DNA from: Hyunsoonleella flava
GTDB taxonomy: Bacteria; Bacteroidota; Bacteroidia; Flavobacteriales; Flavobacteriaceae
NCBI RefSeq assembly: GCF_004310325.1
Contig: NZ_SIRT01000008.1
Coordinates: 1 to 64,000 of the forward strand
Direction of reading: 5' to 3'
DNA: 64,000 bases
Shown: one piece after another, positions 19,728 through 28,385 of the stretch
Position numbering within the stretch: position 1 is the stretch's first letter
Layout: each line of letters starts with the position of its first letter
The notes under the pieces: generated by a model
Told to the model about the DNA's origin: nothing
Databases searched by the model: none
What the model saw: the letters and a program-made list of their open reading frames with translations, nothing else
Made by a program: the position numbers and the translations under genes

Positions 19728-20687
19728 ATGATCAAATTAAACGTATACATTATTCTACTGTTGATTTTGTCCCTTGCTGATCATTCATATGCACAAAAAG
19801 AATCTGCATCAGTCAATCCTACTATTCCAAACTTTATGGAGTTGAGCAATGACTCATTGCGCCTAAAATTAGATTTAACTCGAGGAGGAGCTATTGCGTA
19901 TATCTCAAAATCTGATGTAGATAGAAATATTGTAAACGTTCATGATGAGGGCAGATATATTCAGCAATCATATTATGGTGGTAAAATTATTAATAGGCAA
20001 AATGAAGGGCAAAAAAAAGCATGGTCTCCTTGGTCTTGGAATCCCATTCAAGTCGGTGATTGTTATCAAAATCGTGCAGAAATTCTAGAATACAAACAAG
20101 AAGGAAATACACTTTATGTAAAATGTATTCCTATGTTGTGGGATATGAAAAATAAACCTGCAGAGGCTATCATGGAACAATGGACAACATTAAAAGGTAA
20201 TGTTATTAAAGTTCGAAATAAATTAACATGCCATAGAACAGATACTATTTATGGTGAAGGAAAAGCTCACAATCAGGAACTCCCTGCTGTTTATCCAATA
20301 TCTGCCCTAAATAATTTATACTCTTATTTTGGGGATAAACCGTTTACTGGCGCACCGTTAAATAAACCTAAAGTAATAAATCTACGCAGTGGTTTTTGGG
20401 GGAAGTATAAAAATAATATGGTTACCGAAAATTGGATGGCTTTTGTGAATGATGATTTATGGGGAATAGGGGTTTATGCACCTATATGCACAAACTTTTT
20501 AGCTGGAATGGCAAAAGATCCAGGTTATGAAGCACATGACAGCGCAACATCATACATGGCACCATTAAATAAAGCAACATTCAATAAAAACACAGTTTAT
20601 GAATATGACTATTATTTAATTGTGGGTAATTTGAATACTATTAGAAAAAGCATTTATAGTTTAAATGAATCAATAAAAAGTAAATAA
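19728..20687 (+). CDS. Secreted protein of unknown function (GGAIAYIS family)
   Basis: The 319-residue protein has a signal peptide (cleavage near HSYAQK). I do not recognise a named family. The sequence is beta-rich with LRLKLDLTRGGAIAYIS near residue 45-60, then HDEGRYIQQSYYGG, WSPWSWNPIQVGD and many aromatic residues. This is reminiscent of supersandwich (galactose-mutarotase-like) folds found in some lyases and hydrolases. It lies in the middle of the enzyme run, 18 bp after the CBM9/PKD gene, and is followed by a second unrecognised secreted protein. A new carbohydrate-active or carbohydrate-binding role is plausible but unproven. Confidence 0.7.
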   Translation: MIKLNVYIILLLILSLADHSYAQKESASVNPTIPNFMELSNDSLRLKLDLTRGGAIAYISKSDVDRNIVNVHDEGRYIQQSYYGGKIINRQNEGQKKAWSPWSWNPIQVGDCYQNRAEILEYKQEGNTLYVKCIPMLWDMKNKPAEAIMEQWTTLKGNVIKVRNKLTCHRTDTIYGEGKAHNQELPAVYPISALNNLYSYFGDKPFTGAPLNKPKVINLRSGFWGKYKNNMVTENWMAFVNDDLWGIGVYAPICTNFLAGMAKDPGYEAHDSATSYMAPLNKATFNKNTVYEYDYYLIVGNLNTIRKSIYSLNESIKSK

Positions 20688-20779
20688 TGATAGCTTTTAT
20701 TGAAATTGAAGACGATGGTTTTTGTTTCAAAATAATGCTAAAGCATGAAAGTAAAGGCTTGGTATCAATAGTTATATAA
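20687..20779 (+). CDS. Possible 30-residue small ORF overlapping the upstream stop
   Basis: ATG at 20687-20689 overlaps the TAA stop of the preceding gene (TAATG arrangement). It opens a 30-codon frame starting MIAFIEIEDDGF and ending before TAA at 20777-20779. It fills most of an otherwise unused 111-bp gap. The stop/start overlap suggests translational coupling, but a frame of this length can arise by chance and no family is recognised. Confidence 0.2.
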   Translation: MIAFIEIEDDGFCFKIMLKHESKGLVSIVI

Positions 20780-20798
20780 CACTAAAAATAATATAAAT

Positions 20799-22349
20799 AT
20801 GGAAAGTAAAGGTCTCATAAAATTTTTATTAATACTTATCAGCGTATGTTGTACTAAATCATTTTATGCTCAAAGTTTCGAAATACTTGCAGACAATTGG
20901 ACAAAAAGAAGAGTAATTACAGATACCATAAAATCTGGTAATTTTATTTTAGGAGTAAATAGCAATGGCGGTGGTTATATTACCGAAGTTAGTATTCCAG
21001 GAATCGGAAACACCATGGGTGTTCAGGCACAAAAGTATGGTCGTGGTGGACAATCATCAATTCGAGATTTGGCTCGCGGGGGGCAATATAATCCAACCCA
21101 AGCAGGATTTAGTGATGAAGGTGGAACCGTATGTGAAGTGGTAAAAACTACTGAAGGTAAAATTGTTATCCCATCAAGAGGATGCGCTTTATATAATGGT
21201 GATGGGAAATTTGACTATACGCGATGGGAAAATATTGTTCCTGATCATCCACACATCATAGATAACAATAGTGATCAAGATAATATTGAGGAAGAAAATC
21301 TTTCTGTTGTAATTGATGGTAGAACTTTTACACATCAAGCTGCTGAAGTTCATAGTGATTTTGATTTTTATTGTGAATACGAAAATGTAAAAAACACAAT
21401 AAATTTAGATATACCAGCCATAAGACATTATTTAGAATATCGTTTTGTTCGTTCTTCTACACTACCCAATTCAGCCATGAGACAATTTAACACATCCGCT
21501 TTGAGTGCTGTTGGCAAGTGGAGTCCTGAAAAGCTCCAAGATGATATATCTACTCAATTTCCAGTGGGCACTCACCCCGGAAGTACCACTAATTTAAATT
21601 ATGTTAGCTATTCATGGAGTATAAGAACAGATGTAGCGATATGGAACCCGATTTACAGATATGCTCAAAAAAATGATGACTCTTGGGAAATAGTGGAACG
21701 TCAAGGGACTTTCAATGGCGATAACTCCAACTATAAACTAAGATTTATTGTAGCAGATTCCAATGATGAAAATAATGGTCATGCTTTAGGTTTTTACCTT
21801 CCAGATACCAATATAAACACTTTTGATGTTGTTGGTGTTAATGAATCGAATGGGTCGGAAGCATACAGGGACGACAGAACATTAGAAAATTTTTATTTAG
21901 ATATTCCTTATAGAACACCCACAATGTCTTGGATAGGTTTTAGAAAAAGATTTAAAGGTCTTATAGACAGGTCTATATTATCCGCTACAAATCCAGGAGT
22001 TTATGAAAAATTTCGTCAAGAAAGTATTCTTTTATATGGAACTCCAGCAGAAATCAAGACTGCATTTACGCAGTTGGATACCTATTATCAAAACCAACTG
22101 TCCACCTCTGAATTTTCTCCAAACCATAGTTCGCAATTTGAAATATATCCTAACCCAGCAAATTCGGATATTCATATAACACTCACATCTAGCGAATCAA
22201 AAATAGAAGTATTTAACCTTTTAGGGGTTAAAATTTATGATACTGTAGTGTTTTCAAAACAAACCACAATCCCAATACATCAATTTAAGACTACAGGTAT
22301 CTACATTGTTAGAGTTAATAATACCACAAAAAAAATAATAATTAATTAA
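20799..22349 (+). CDS. T9SS-secreted protein of unknown function
   Basis: The 516-residue protein has a signal peptide (cleavage near FYAQS) and a C-terminal type A T9SS sorting domain (~440-516: FEIYPNPANSDIHITL, then TTGIYIVRVNN). It should therefore be released or surface-attached. The body (~25-430) is not a family I recognise. It opens with SGNFILGVNSNGGGYITEVSIPG, faintly like the GGAIAYIS opening of the neighbour. It contains RGGQSSIRDLARGGQYNPTQ and several His/Asp-containing loops (HPHIIDNNSD, FTHQAAEVHSDFDFY, IRHYLEYRF). Location among rhamnosidases and sulfatases suggests an extracellular enzyme or binding protein acting on the intact polymer. Confidence 0.75.
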   Translation: MESKGLIKFLLILISVCCTKSFYAQSFEILADNWTKRRVITDTIKSGNFILGVNSNGGGYITEVSIPGIGNTMGVQAQKYGRGGQSSIRDLARGGQYNPTQAGFSDEGGTVCEVVKTTEGKIVIPSRGCALYNGDGKFDYTRWENIVPDHPHIIDNNSDQDNIEEENLSVVIDGRTFTHQAAEVHSDFDFYCEYENVKNTINLDIPAIRHYLEYRFVRSSTLPNSAMRQFNTSALSAVGKWSPEKLQDDISTQFPVGTHPGSTTNLNYVSYSWSIRTDVAIWNPIYRYAQKNDDSWEIVERQGTFNGDNSNYKLRFIVADSNDENNGHALGFYLPDTNINTFDVVGVNESNGSEAYRDDRTLENFYLDIPYRTPTMSWIGFRKRFKGLIDRSILSATNPGVYEKFRQESILLYGTPAEIKTAFTQLDTYYQNQLSTSEFSPNHSSQFEIYPNPANSDIHITLTSSESKIEVFNLLGVKIYDTVVFSKQTTIPIHQFKTTGIYIVRVNNTTKKIIIN

Positions 22350-25300
22350 ATGTATTACAAATATATAAGGATGCATCTTTTGCTAAAAATACGATTAATA
22401 ACGTTATCTCTTTTCACACTCTTTTTTGTGAGTTGTAATAACTCTCAAAGCTATAAAGAAATTCAATCTGGTTTCGTAAACCCAACAGAAGACAATAACC
22501 TCTGGTGTTATTGGTATTGGATTAACGATGACATCTCTAAAGATGGGATTACCAAAGATTTGGAAGCGATGAAAAAGGCAGGAATTGGAGGTGCTTTAAT
22601 TGGAAATATCAATCCAGCACGTAAAGATGGAAAAGTACCAATGCTTAGTGAAGATTGGTGGTCTCACATGGTACATGCTGTTGTTGAAGGAAAACGAATT
22701 GGTGTAGACATAGGTATTTTTAACTGCCCAGGTTGGAGTCAGAGTGGAGGGCCTTGGGTTGATTCTAAAAAAGCAATGCGTTACTTAACCTTTAGTGAAA
22801 CCAAAGTTGAAGGAGGGAAATTGGTGAATGTAGCATTAAAGCAACCTAAAAAAGAGTTTCAAGATACGCATACCTTAGCTTTTAAAACATCGGATGTTGA
22901 AAAAAACAGTACGCAGTTTGTACCTACAAAAATTAGTGCCAATTGGAGAGATGTTGACGTTTCTGTCTTAAATAATGGCAATAAAGAAGATGAAACCAGT
23001 TTTCAGCCTAAAAAAGGCGAAGCATTAGAAATCAATTTTCAACTTTCAGAACCCATTACAGCGCGTGCTATCACAATAATTCCAAGTAGTGCTTTTAAAT
23101 GTAATATGATGTTGTTCGCTATTATTGATGGTCAGGAAAGGCTAATTAAGAAATTTCATTTTAATCGTTTTCGTATTACGCCAAATGTAGCATCTATTGA
23201 AACGGGAGATTTTGCTACTGTTTTACCTGATACAAAAGCACAGAGTTTTAAGCTGAAATGTACCAATTTTAGTTCTAGACAAAAAAAATATGGTTTTGCT
23301 GAAATTAATATATCTGAAGCGCCTGTATTAGATAAATATATAGAGAAACAGTTGGGGAAAATGCATTCGACACCAAAGCCTAATTGGGATACATATATTT
23401 TTGGAAAACAAGAAGATCTTAAGAATGAAGAGTTGTCTGTTAGTCCAGAAAGTGTCATTGATCTAAGTGATAAATTGGACGACAATGGAGTTTTAAATTG
23501 GGAAGCTCCTGCAGGAAACTGGACAATTATGAGAATGGGAATGACACCAACGGGTACAAAAAATGCACCAGCAGCTCCACAAGGTGTGGGATATGAAATC
23601 GATAAAATGAACAGCGATTTGGCACAATTCCATTTTGATAATTTTGTAGGTGAGTTTTTAAAACGAATTCCAGAAGTAAGCAAATCAGCTTTCAAATATG
23701 TAGTTGCTGATAGTTACGAACAAGGTTCACAAAACTGGACAGATGGTTATGAAGAAAAATTCAAAGAAAAATATAGATACGACCCTGTTCCTTTTTTACC
23801 AGTATTGTCTGGTAGAATTGTAGGGAGCGTAGAGGAATCAGAACGTTTTCTTTGGGACTTGCGTCGTGCTATTGCAGATGATGTAGCTTATGAATATGTA
23901 GGAGGACTGAAAAAAGCAAGTAATAAGCACAACCTGAAAACCTGGTTAGAGAATTATGGGCACTGGGGATTTCCTAGTGAATTTATGATGTATGGTGGGC
24001 AATCAGATTTAATTGCTGGAGAATTCTGGAACGAAGGAACATTGGGTAATATTGAATGTAAAGCATCTTCTTCAACAGCTCATACCTATGGAAAACCAAT
24101 CACTTCTGCAGAAGCATTTACTTCTTCTAGAAGAGCCTATTTAAGACATCCAGCAATGCTGAAAAAACGAGGAGATTGGGCATTGACAGAGGGTATCAAC
24201 CACTTTGTATTGCACTTGTACATTCAACAACCCGATGATAATAGAAAACCAGGTATGAATGCTTGGTTTGGTACAGAGTTTAACCGCCATAATACCTGGT
24301 TTAGTCAGGCAGACAGTTATTTCGATTACCTACGTCGTTGTCAACATTTATTACAACAAGGAAAATACGTTGCCGATGTTTGCTATTTTATTGGAGAGGA
24401 TGCTCCAATAATGACAGGAGGACGTGTGCCTGAAATTCCAGAAGGTTATTCTTATGATTATATAAACGCTGAGGTAATTCTAAACAGATTGTCTGTAAAA
24501 GATGGTCGATTTGTGTTGCCAGATGGTATGTCATACAAGGTGATGGTATTGCCTCCATTTAAAACCATGCGCCCAGAATTATTACAAAAGATAGAAAGTT
24601 TGGTGCGACAAGGAGGAACAATATTAGGACAAAAGCCTGAAAATTCACCAAGTTTAGAGAATTTCCCAATAGCAGATACTCAAGTAAAAGAGTTGGCTAA
24701 TAAAATGTGGAATGGAACTTATCAAGACGGTAAATTGAAAGTAGCTTATGGAGAAGGAAATATCTGGGATGGTTACGAACTATCAGAGGTGTTTGCAGAT
24801 TTAAAGTTAGCGAAAGATGTTGATGTTCCTAAAGAAACACCTGTATTATGGACACATCGTTCATCAGCAGACATGGATATATATTTTGTTTCGAATCAAA
24901 GTAATAAGCATCTAAAAATAAGTCCAGTTTTTAGAGTAGATAAAAATTTAAAACCGCAATTGTGGAATGCCGTTACAGGAGAAATAAGAAATTTACCAGA
25001 GTATGAAATTACCGATACAGGAGTTAAAATACCTTTGGAATTAGAAGCGTTGCAAAGTTGGTTTGTTGTATTTGATAAAAATATAGAAGCTAATAAAGCA
25101 ACTGTTGAAAAGACTAATTTTCCAGAAATGAAAACACTTGTGAAATTAGATAAAGATTTTAATGTTGATTTTAAAAATAAAGAGATTGGACCTAAACAAC
25201 CTGTTGCTTTTACTGAATTGATAGATTGGTCAACTTCTGAAAATGAACAAATAAAATACTATTCAGGAACTGCAGTATATACCAAAACATTTGCAGTTGG

Positions 25301-25619
25301 CGAACTTCCAAAAGATGAAGATATTTATATTGATTTAGGAAAGCTATCTGTAATGGCTAAAGTAAAATTAAACGGAAAAGATATTGGTGGTGTTTGGATG
25401 GCACCTTACCGATTGAATATTTCAGAAGCTATTAAAAAAGGCGAAAATTCGTTAGAAATTGAAGTGGTAAATCTGTGGAGAAATCAATTGATTAGAGATA
25501 AATCGCGTAAAGAAGACGAAAAGTATACATGGATTGTTATTGATAAAATTACGCCTAAGTCTCCATTGCAAACTTCTGGTTTATTAGGGCCGGTTGTCAT
25601 CGAATCTATAAAACACTAG
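22350..25619 (+). CDS. GH106 alpha-L-rhamnosidase lipoprotein
   Basis: The 1089-residue lipoprotein has its lipobox Cys at residue 29 (FFVSC). A start at 22371 (MHLLLKI) would also give a good signal. The GH106 hallmarks are near the N-terminus: WCYWYWINDDISKDGI, MKKAGIGGALIGN and FNCPGWSQSGGPWV. A central barrel carries TSAEAFTSSRR with E588 as a candidate catalytic residue. At ~1000-1060 there is a galactose-binding-like sandwich (VKLNGKDIGGVWMAPYRLN). GH106 enzymes remove alpha-L-rhamnose by inversion, so this complements the GH78 set on different linkages. Its start abuts the preceding stop with no gap. Confidence 0.92.
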   Translation: MYYKYIRMHLLLKIRLITLSLFTLFFVSCNNSQSYKEIQSGFVNPTEDNNLWCYWYWINDDISKDGITKDLEAMKKAGIGGALIGNINPARKDGKVPMLSEDWWSHMVHAVVEGKRIGVDIGIFNCPGWSQSGGPWVDSKKAMRYLTFSETKVEGGKLVNVALKQPKKEFQDTHTLAFKTSDVEKNSTQFVPTKISANWRDVDVSVLNNGNKEDETSFQPKKGEALEINFQLSEPITARAITIIPSSAFKCNMMLFAIIDGQERLIKKFHFNRFRITPNVASIETGDFATVLPDTKAQSFKLKCTNFSSRQKKYGFAEINISEAPVLDKYIEKQLGKMHSTPKPNWDTYIFGKQEDLKNEELSVSPESVIDLSDKLDDNGVLNWEAPAGNWTIMRMGMTPTGTKNAPAAPQGVGYEIDKMNSDLAQFHFDNFVGEFLKRIPEVSKSAFKYVVADSYEQGSQNWTDGYEEKFKEKYRYDPVPFLPVLSGRIVGSVEESERFLWDLRRAIADDVAYEYVGGLKKASNKHNLKTWLENYGHWGFPSEFMMYGGQSDLIAGEFWNEGTLGNIECKASSSTAHTYGKPITSAEAFTSSRRAYLRHPAMLKKRGDWALTEGINHFVLHLYIQQPDDNRKPGMNAWFGTEFNRHNTWFSQADSYFDYLRRCQHLLQQGKYVADVCYFIGEDAPIMTGGRVPEIPEGYSYDYINAEVILNRLSVKDGRFVLPDGMSYKVMVLPPFKTMRPELLQKIESLVRQGGTILGQKPENSPSLENFPIADTQVKELANKMWNGTYQDGKLKVAYGEGNIWDGYELSEVFADLKLAKDVDVPKETPVLWTHRSSADMDIYFVSNQSNKHLKISPVFRVDKNLKPQLWNAVTGEIRNLPEYEITDTGVKIPLELEALQSWFVVFDKNIEANKATVEKTNFPEMKTLVKLDKDFNVDFKNKEIGPKQPVAFTELIDWSTSENEQIKYYSGTAVYTKTFAVGELPKDEDIYIDLGKLSVMAKVKLNGKDIGGVWMAPYRLNISEAIKKGENSLEIEVVNLWRNQLIRDKSRKEDEKYTWIVIDKITPKSPLQTSGLLGPVVIESIKH

Positions 25620-25641
25620 TAATCATAACTTTACATTAATA

Positions 25642-27129
25642 ATGAATAAGTTTAGTCAATACATAACAAAGATGATATCTAAAAACCTGATAGTTTTTGG
25701 ATTAATTTTATGTAGTATATATTCGTGTAAAAGCCAGAAAAAACAGGGTAAAGAAATAGAAAAAACGAAGCCCAATTTACTATTCATTTTTGCAGACCAA
25801 TATCGACAAGCTTCCTTAGGTTTTTTAAAGGAAGATCCTGTACATACACCTAATTTAGATCAATTAGCAAAAGAAGGCGTGTTTTTTAGTGAAGCTGTAG
25901 CAAACAATCCTTTGTGTAGCCCATACAGAGCAATGTTGATGACAGGGCGCTACTCATTATCAACAGGAGTTGTAGAAAATTGCAATTCGCAAAGAACAGC
26001 GTTAGGAAACTATTTAAAGAAAGATGAAATCTGTTTTTCTGATGTTTTAGTAGAAAATGGATATAGTGCAGGATACGTCGGAAAATGGCATTTAGATGGT
26101 CCGGAACCCACACCACCAAATGTAAAAAGAGTTTGGGATACTTGGTGTCCACCAGAAAGAAGACATGGTTTTTCATTTTGGTATGCTTACGGAACACACA
26201 ACAGGCATAATGCACCTTATTATTGGACAACTAATGCGAAAGAAGATGAAAAAACATACATCAAAAAATGGTCGGCAGAACATGAAGCTGACGTTGTTAT
26301 TGATTATTTAGATAATTCTAAAAACCAAAGAAAATCAGACGAACCTTTTGCGCTGTTTTGGTCTATAAATCCACCGCATACACCATTTAAGCAAGTGCCA
26401 GAACGTTATCAAAAACGTTACGAAGGCATGAGCCATAAGGATGTTTTAAATCGACCAAATGTTCAGTTTAATGACAATTATGAACTAAAAAGAGGAGATC
26501 ACGGTGTAGAAAAAAGACTAGATCAAGCAACTGATTATTTTGCTTCTGTAAATGGTGTTGACGACCAAATAGGGAGAGTGATTGCAAAATTAAAAGAAAC
26601 CGGATTGTATGAAAATACCATTATTGTGTTTTCTGCAGACCATGGAGAAATGTTAGGAAGCCAAGGTTTAATGCATAAAAATATTTGGTTTAAGGAAGCT
26701 TATCAAATTCCGTTAATTGTACATTATCCAAAAGCGGTAAAACCAAAAACCGATGATATTCTATTAAGTGTGCCAGATTACATGCCAACACTTCTAGGGT
26801 TGATGAACTTAAAAGATAAAATCCCAGACGTTGTTGAAGGTATAGATTATTCTAATCTGTTTTTTGATAAAGAAATAATTCGCCCAGAAAAGCAATTGTA
26901 TTTTGGAGGAAAAAGCTTTGCCTCTAAAGGAGATGCTCGTGGTTTTAGAACAAAAGAGTACACGTATGCTGTTGTAAAACATGAAAGTGGAGAGAAGTTT
27001 TATTATCTCTATAATGATGCTGAAGACCCTTATCAAATGAAAAACATTTGGGGAGATGATCCAGTTTTAGATACTAAAATGGAAAACGAATTGACTGATT
27101 TGCTAACCTCTTTGAACGATCCTTGGTAA
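25642..27129 (+). CDS. S1-family sulfatase with ADQ/ADHGE-type active site
   Basis: The 495-residue lipoprotein has lipobox Cys at residue 29 (SIYSC); an internal start at 25672 gives a shorter signal of the same type. The formylglycine motif is CSPYR with Cys 92, then GKWHLDG near 150. Metal ligands sit in FADQYR and SADHGEM, unlike the DD/SDNGG pattern of the other three sulfatases here. It therefore belongs to a different S1 subfamily and probably removes a sulfate at another position or from another residue. It is located between GH106 and the exported enolase-type protein in the main run. Confidence 0.93.
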   Translation: MNKFSQYITKMISKNLIVFGLILCSIYSCKSQKKQGKEIEKTKPNLLFIFADQYRQASLGFLKEDPVHTPNLDQLAKEGVFFSEAVANNPLCSPYRAMLMTGRYSLSTGVVENCNSQRTALGNYLKKDEICFSDVLVENGYSAGYVGKWHLDGPEPTPPNVKRVWDTWCPPERRHGFSFWYAYGTHNRHNAPYYWTTNAKEDEKTYIKKWSAEHEADVVIDYLDNSKNQRKSDEPFALFWSINPPHTPFKQVPERYQKRYEGMSHKDVLNRPNVQFNDNYELKRGDHGVEKRLDQATDYFASVNGVDDQIGRVIAKLKETGLYENTIIVFSADHGEMLGSQGLMHKNIWFKEAYQIPLIVHYPKAVKPKTDDILLSVPDYMPTLLGLMNLKDKIPDVVEGIDYSNLFFDKEIIRPEKQLYFGGKSFASKGDARGFRTKEYTYAVVKHESGEKFYYLYNDAEDPYQMKNIWGDDPVLDTKMENELTDLLTSLNDPW

Positions 27130-27139
27130 AAATACAATT

Positions 27140-28369
27140 ATGAAAAAAAATAGACGTGATTTTATAAAAAGTATGTCGGCACTTGGTATTGCAGGGGCTA
27201 CATATCCTTTGTTTACTAGTTGCTTAGGAAGAACTGGAACAGAATATTTAAAAGAGAAGATTACAAAAATCGAAATCTTTCGGTATGATATAAACATACC
27301 TCGTTATTTCTCTTGGGGTACTTGGCATAACCGTCAGCATTTGTTTATCAAAATTTCAGCAGGTGATTTTTATGGATGGACGGAAACCCCAGCCTCTAAA
27401 AATAACCCGAATTTTAAGCCTACTGCTTGGGTTGAATATTTAAAACAATTTAAGGGATTAACCATAGGTGAAGCTCAGAAATTATTAGCATCTGAACAAA
27501 TATTAGGTTCTAAGCGATCTCTAAAAATGTTGGAGTCCATGGATATGGCGCTTTTAGACCTTTCAGGAAGATTGCAAAATAAACCTGCAATAGATTTACT
27601 AGGTTTAAATGGCCTTAGTGCTGTTCCTGGCTTGTATTGTATTTTAGATAAAGACGAGAAAAAAGTACGCGAAGAGGCAGAAAAAAGCATCGAGCAGAAC
27701 TTAGGTCATCATATGAAGTTTAAAATGTATGGTGACGAAAAAGTAGATATGAAGTTGTTAAAGACCATCAGAGGTGTTTTAGGCGATGAAGCTGTGGTAA
27801 TTTCAGATGTTAATAAAGGCTATAAAAAATGGAAATCACTGGAAGAATTGCAATCCATCTTAAATCGTTTTAAAGAAAACGGATTAGGTGCTATTGAAGA
27901 TCCAGCACATTTAAGGACCAATCAATGGATTCAACTTCAAGAAATGGTGGGTGATTTGACTTTAATTCCAGATGCACCATTGCGACCAGCATGGAAAGGT
28001 CTAAAATCCATTCATCCAGGTATGGGTAGAATTTTTAATTTACATCCTTCCACTATGGGAAGTTTTAAGGATACTGTTGATTTGGCTAATAAAGTCAAGG
28101 AAATGAATGCCAAAGTTATGATAGGAGATGACAGTTTAGTTGGACCAGCTTGTTCTGCATGGCAACAAATTGCGATTGGGGCAGGAGCTACTTGGGTTGA
28201 GGCTATTGAGAAAAATGAAGAATCTCAATTGTATTTGGAATGTTTGAAAAGTAAACCAACTAAAAAAGAAGCTAATGGATATTATTCAATGAAACCAATT
28301 GCTGGTTTTGGAGTGGAGTTAGATACAGATCGTTTGGAGAAAGTGAGCGAATTATATACTGAAGTTTAG
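27140..28369 (+). CDS. Exported enolase-superfamily (mandelate racemase/muconate lactonizing) protein
   Basis: The 409-residue protein has a twin-arginine signal (RRDFIK) and a possible lipobox (LFTSC). The rest follows the MR/MLE fold: capping domain (~40-140), a KFK motif after HHM as candidate catalytic lysines, then ISDVNKGY (Asp), GAIEDPA (Glu) and LIPDAPLR (Asp) as the three metal ligands, and MIGDDSLVGPACSAW further on. The family abstracts a proton alpha to a carboxylate, and many members are sugar-acid dehydratases. Being exported is unusual, since most are cytoplasmic. A role on uronic or aldonic acids or unsaturated oligosaccharide ends in the periplasm is inferred only. Confidence 0.85.
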   Translation: MKKNRRDFIKSMSALGIAGATYPLFTSCLGRTGTEYLKEKITKIEIFRYDINIPRYFSWGTWHNRQHLFIKISAGDFYGWTETPASKNNPNFKPTAWVEYLKQFKGLTIGEAQKLLASEQILGSKRSLKMLESMDMALLDLSGRLQNKPAIDLLGLNGLSAVPGLYCILDKDEKKVREEAEKSIEQNLGHHMKFKMYGDEKVDMKLLKTIRGVLGDEAVVISDVNKGYKKWKSLEELQSILNRFKENGLGAIEDPAHLRTNQWIQLQEMVGDLTLIPDAPLRPAWKGLKSIHPGMGRIFNLHPSTMGSFKDTVDLANKVKEMNAKVMIGDDSLVGPACSAWQQIAIGAGATWVEAIEKNEESQLYLECLKSKPTKKEANGYYSMKPIAGFGVELDTDRLEKVSELYTEV

Positions 28370-28385
28370 AAAAAAATAGATTAAA

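Noticed and set aside
23156-23695. 179-residue open frame on the minus strand
   Set aside because: It is inside the GH106 gene, whose frame is strongly supported by motifs; the antisense product looks like a shadow.
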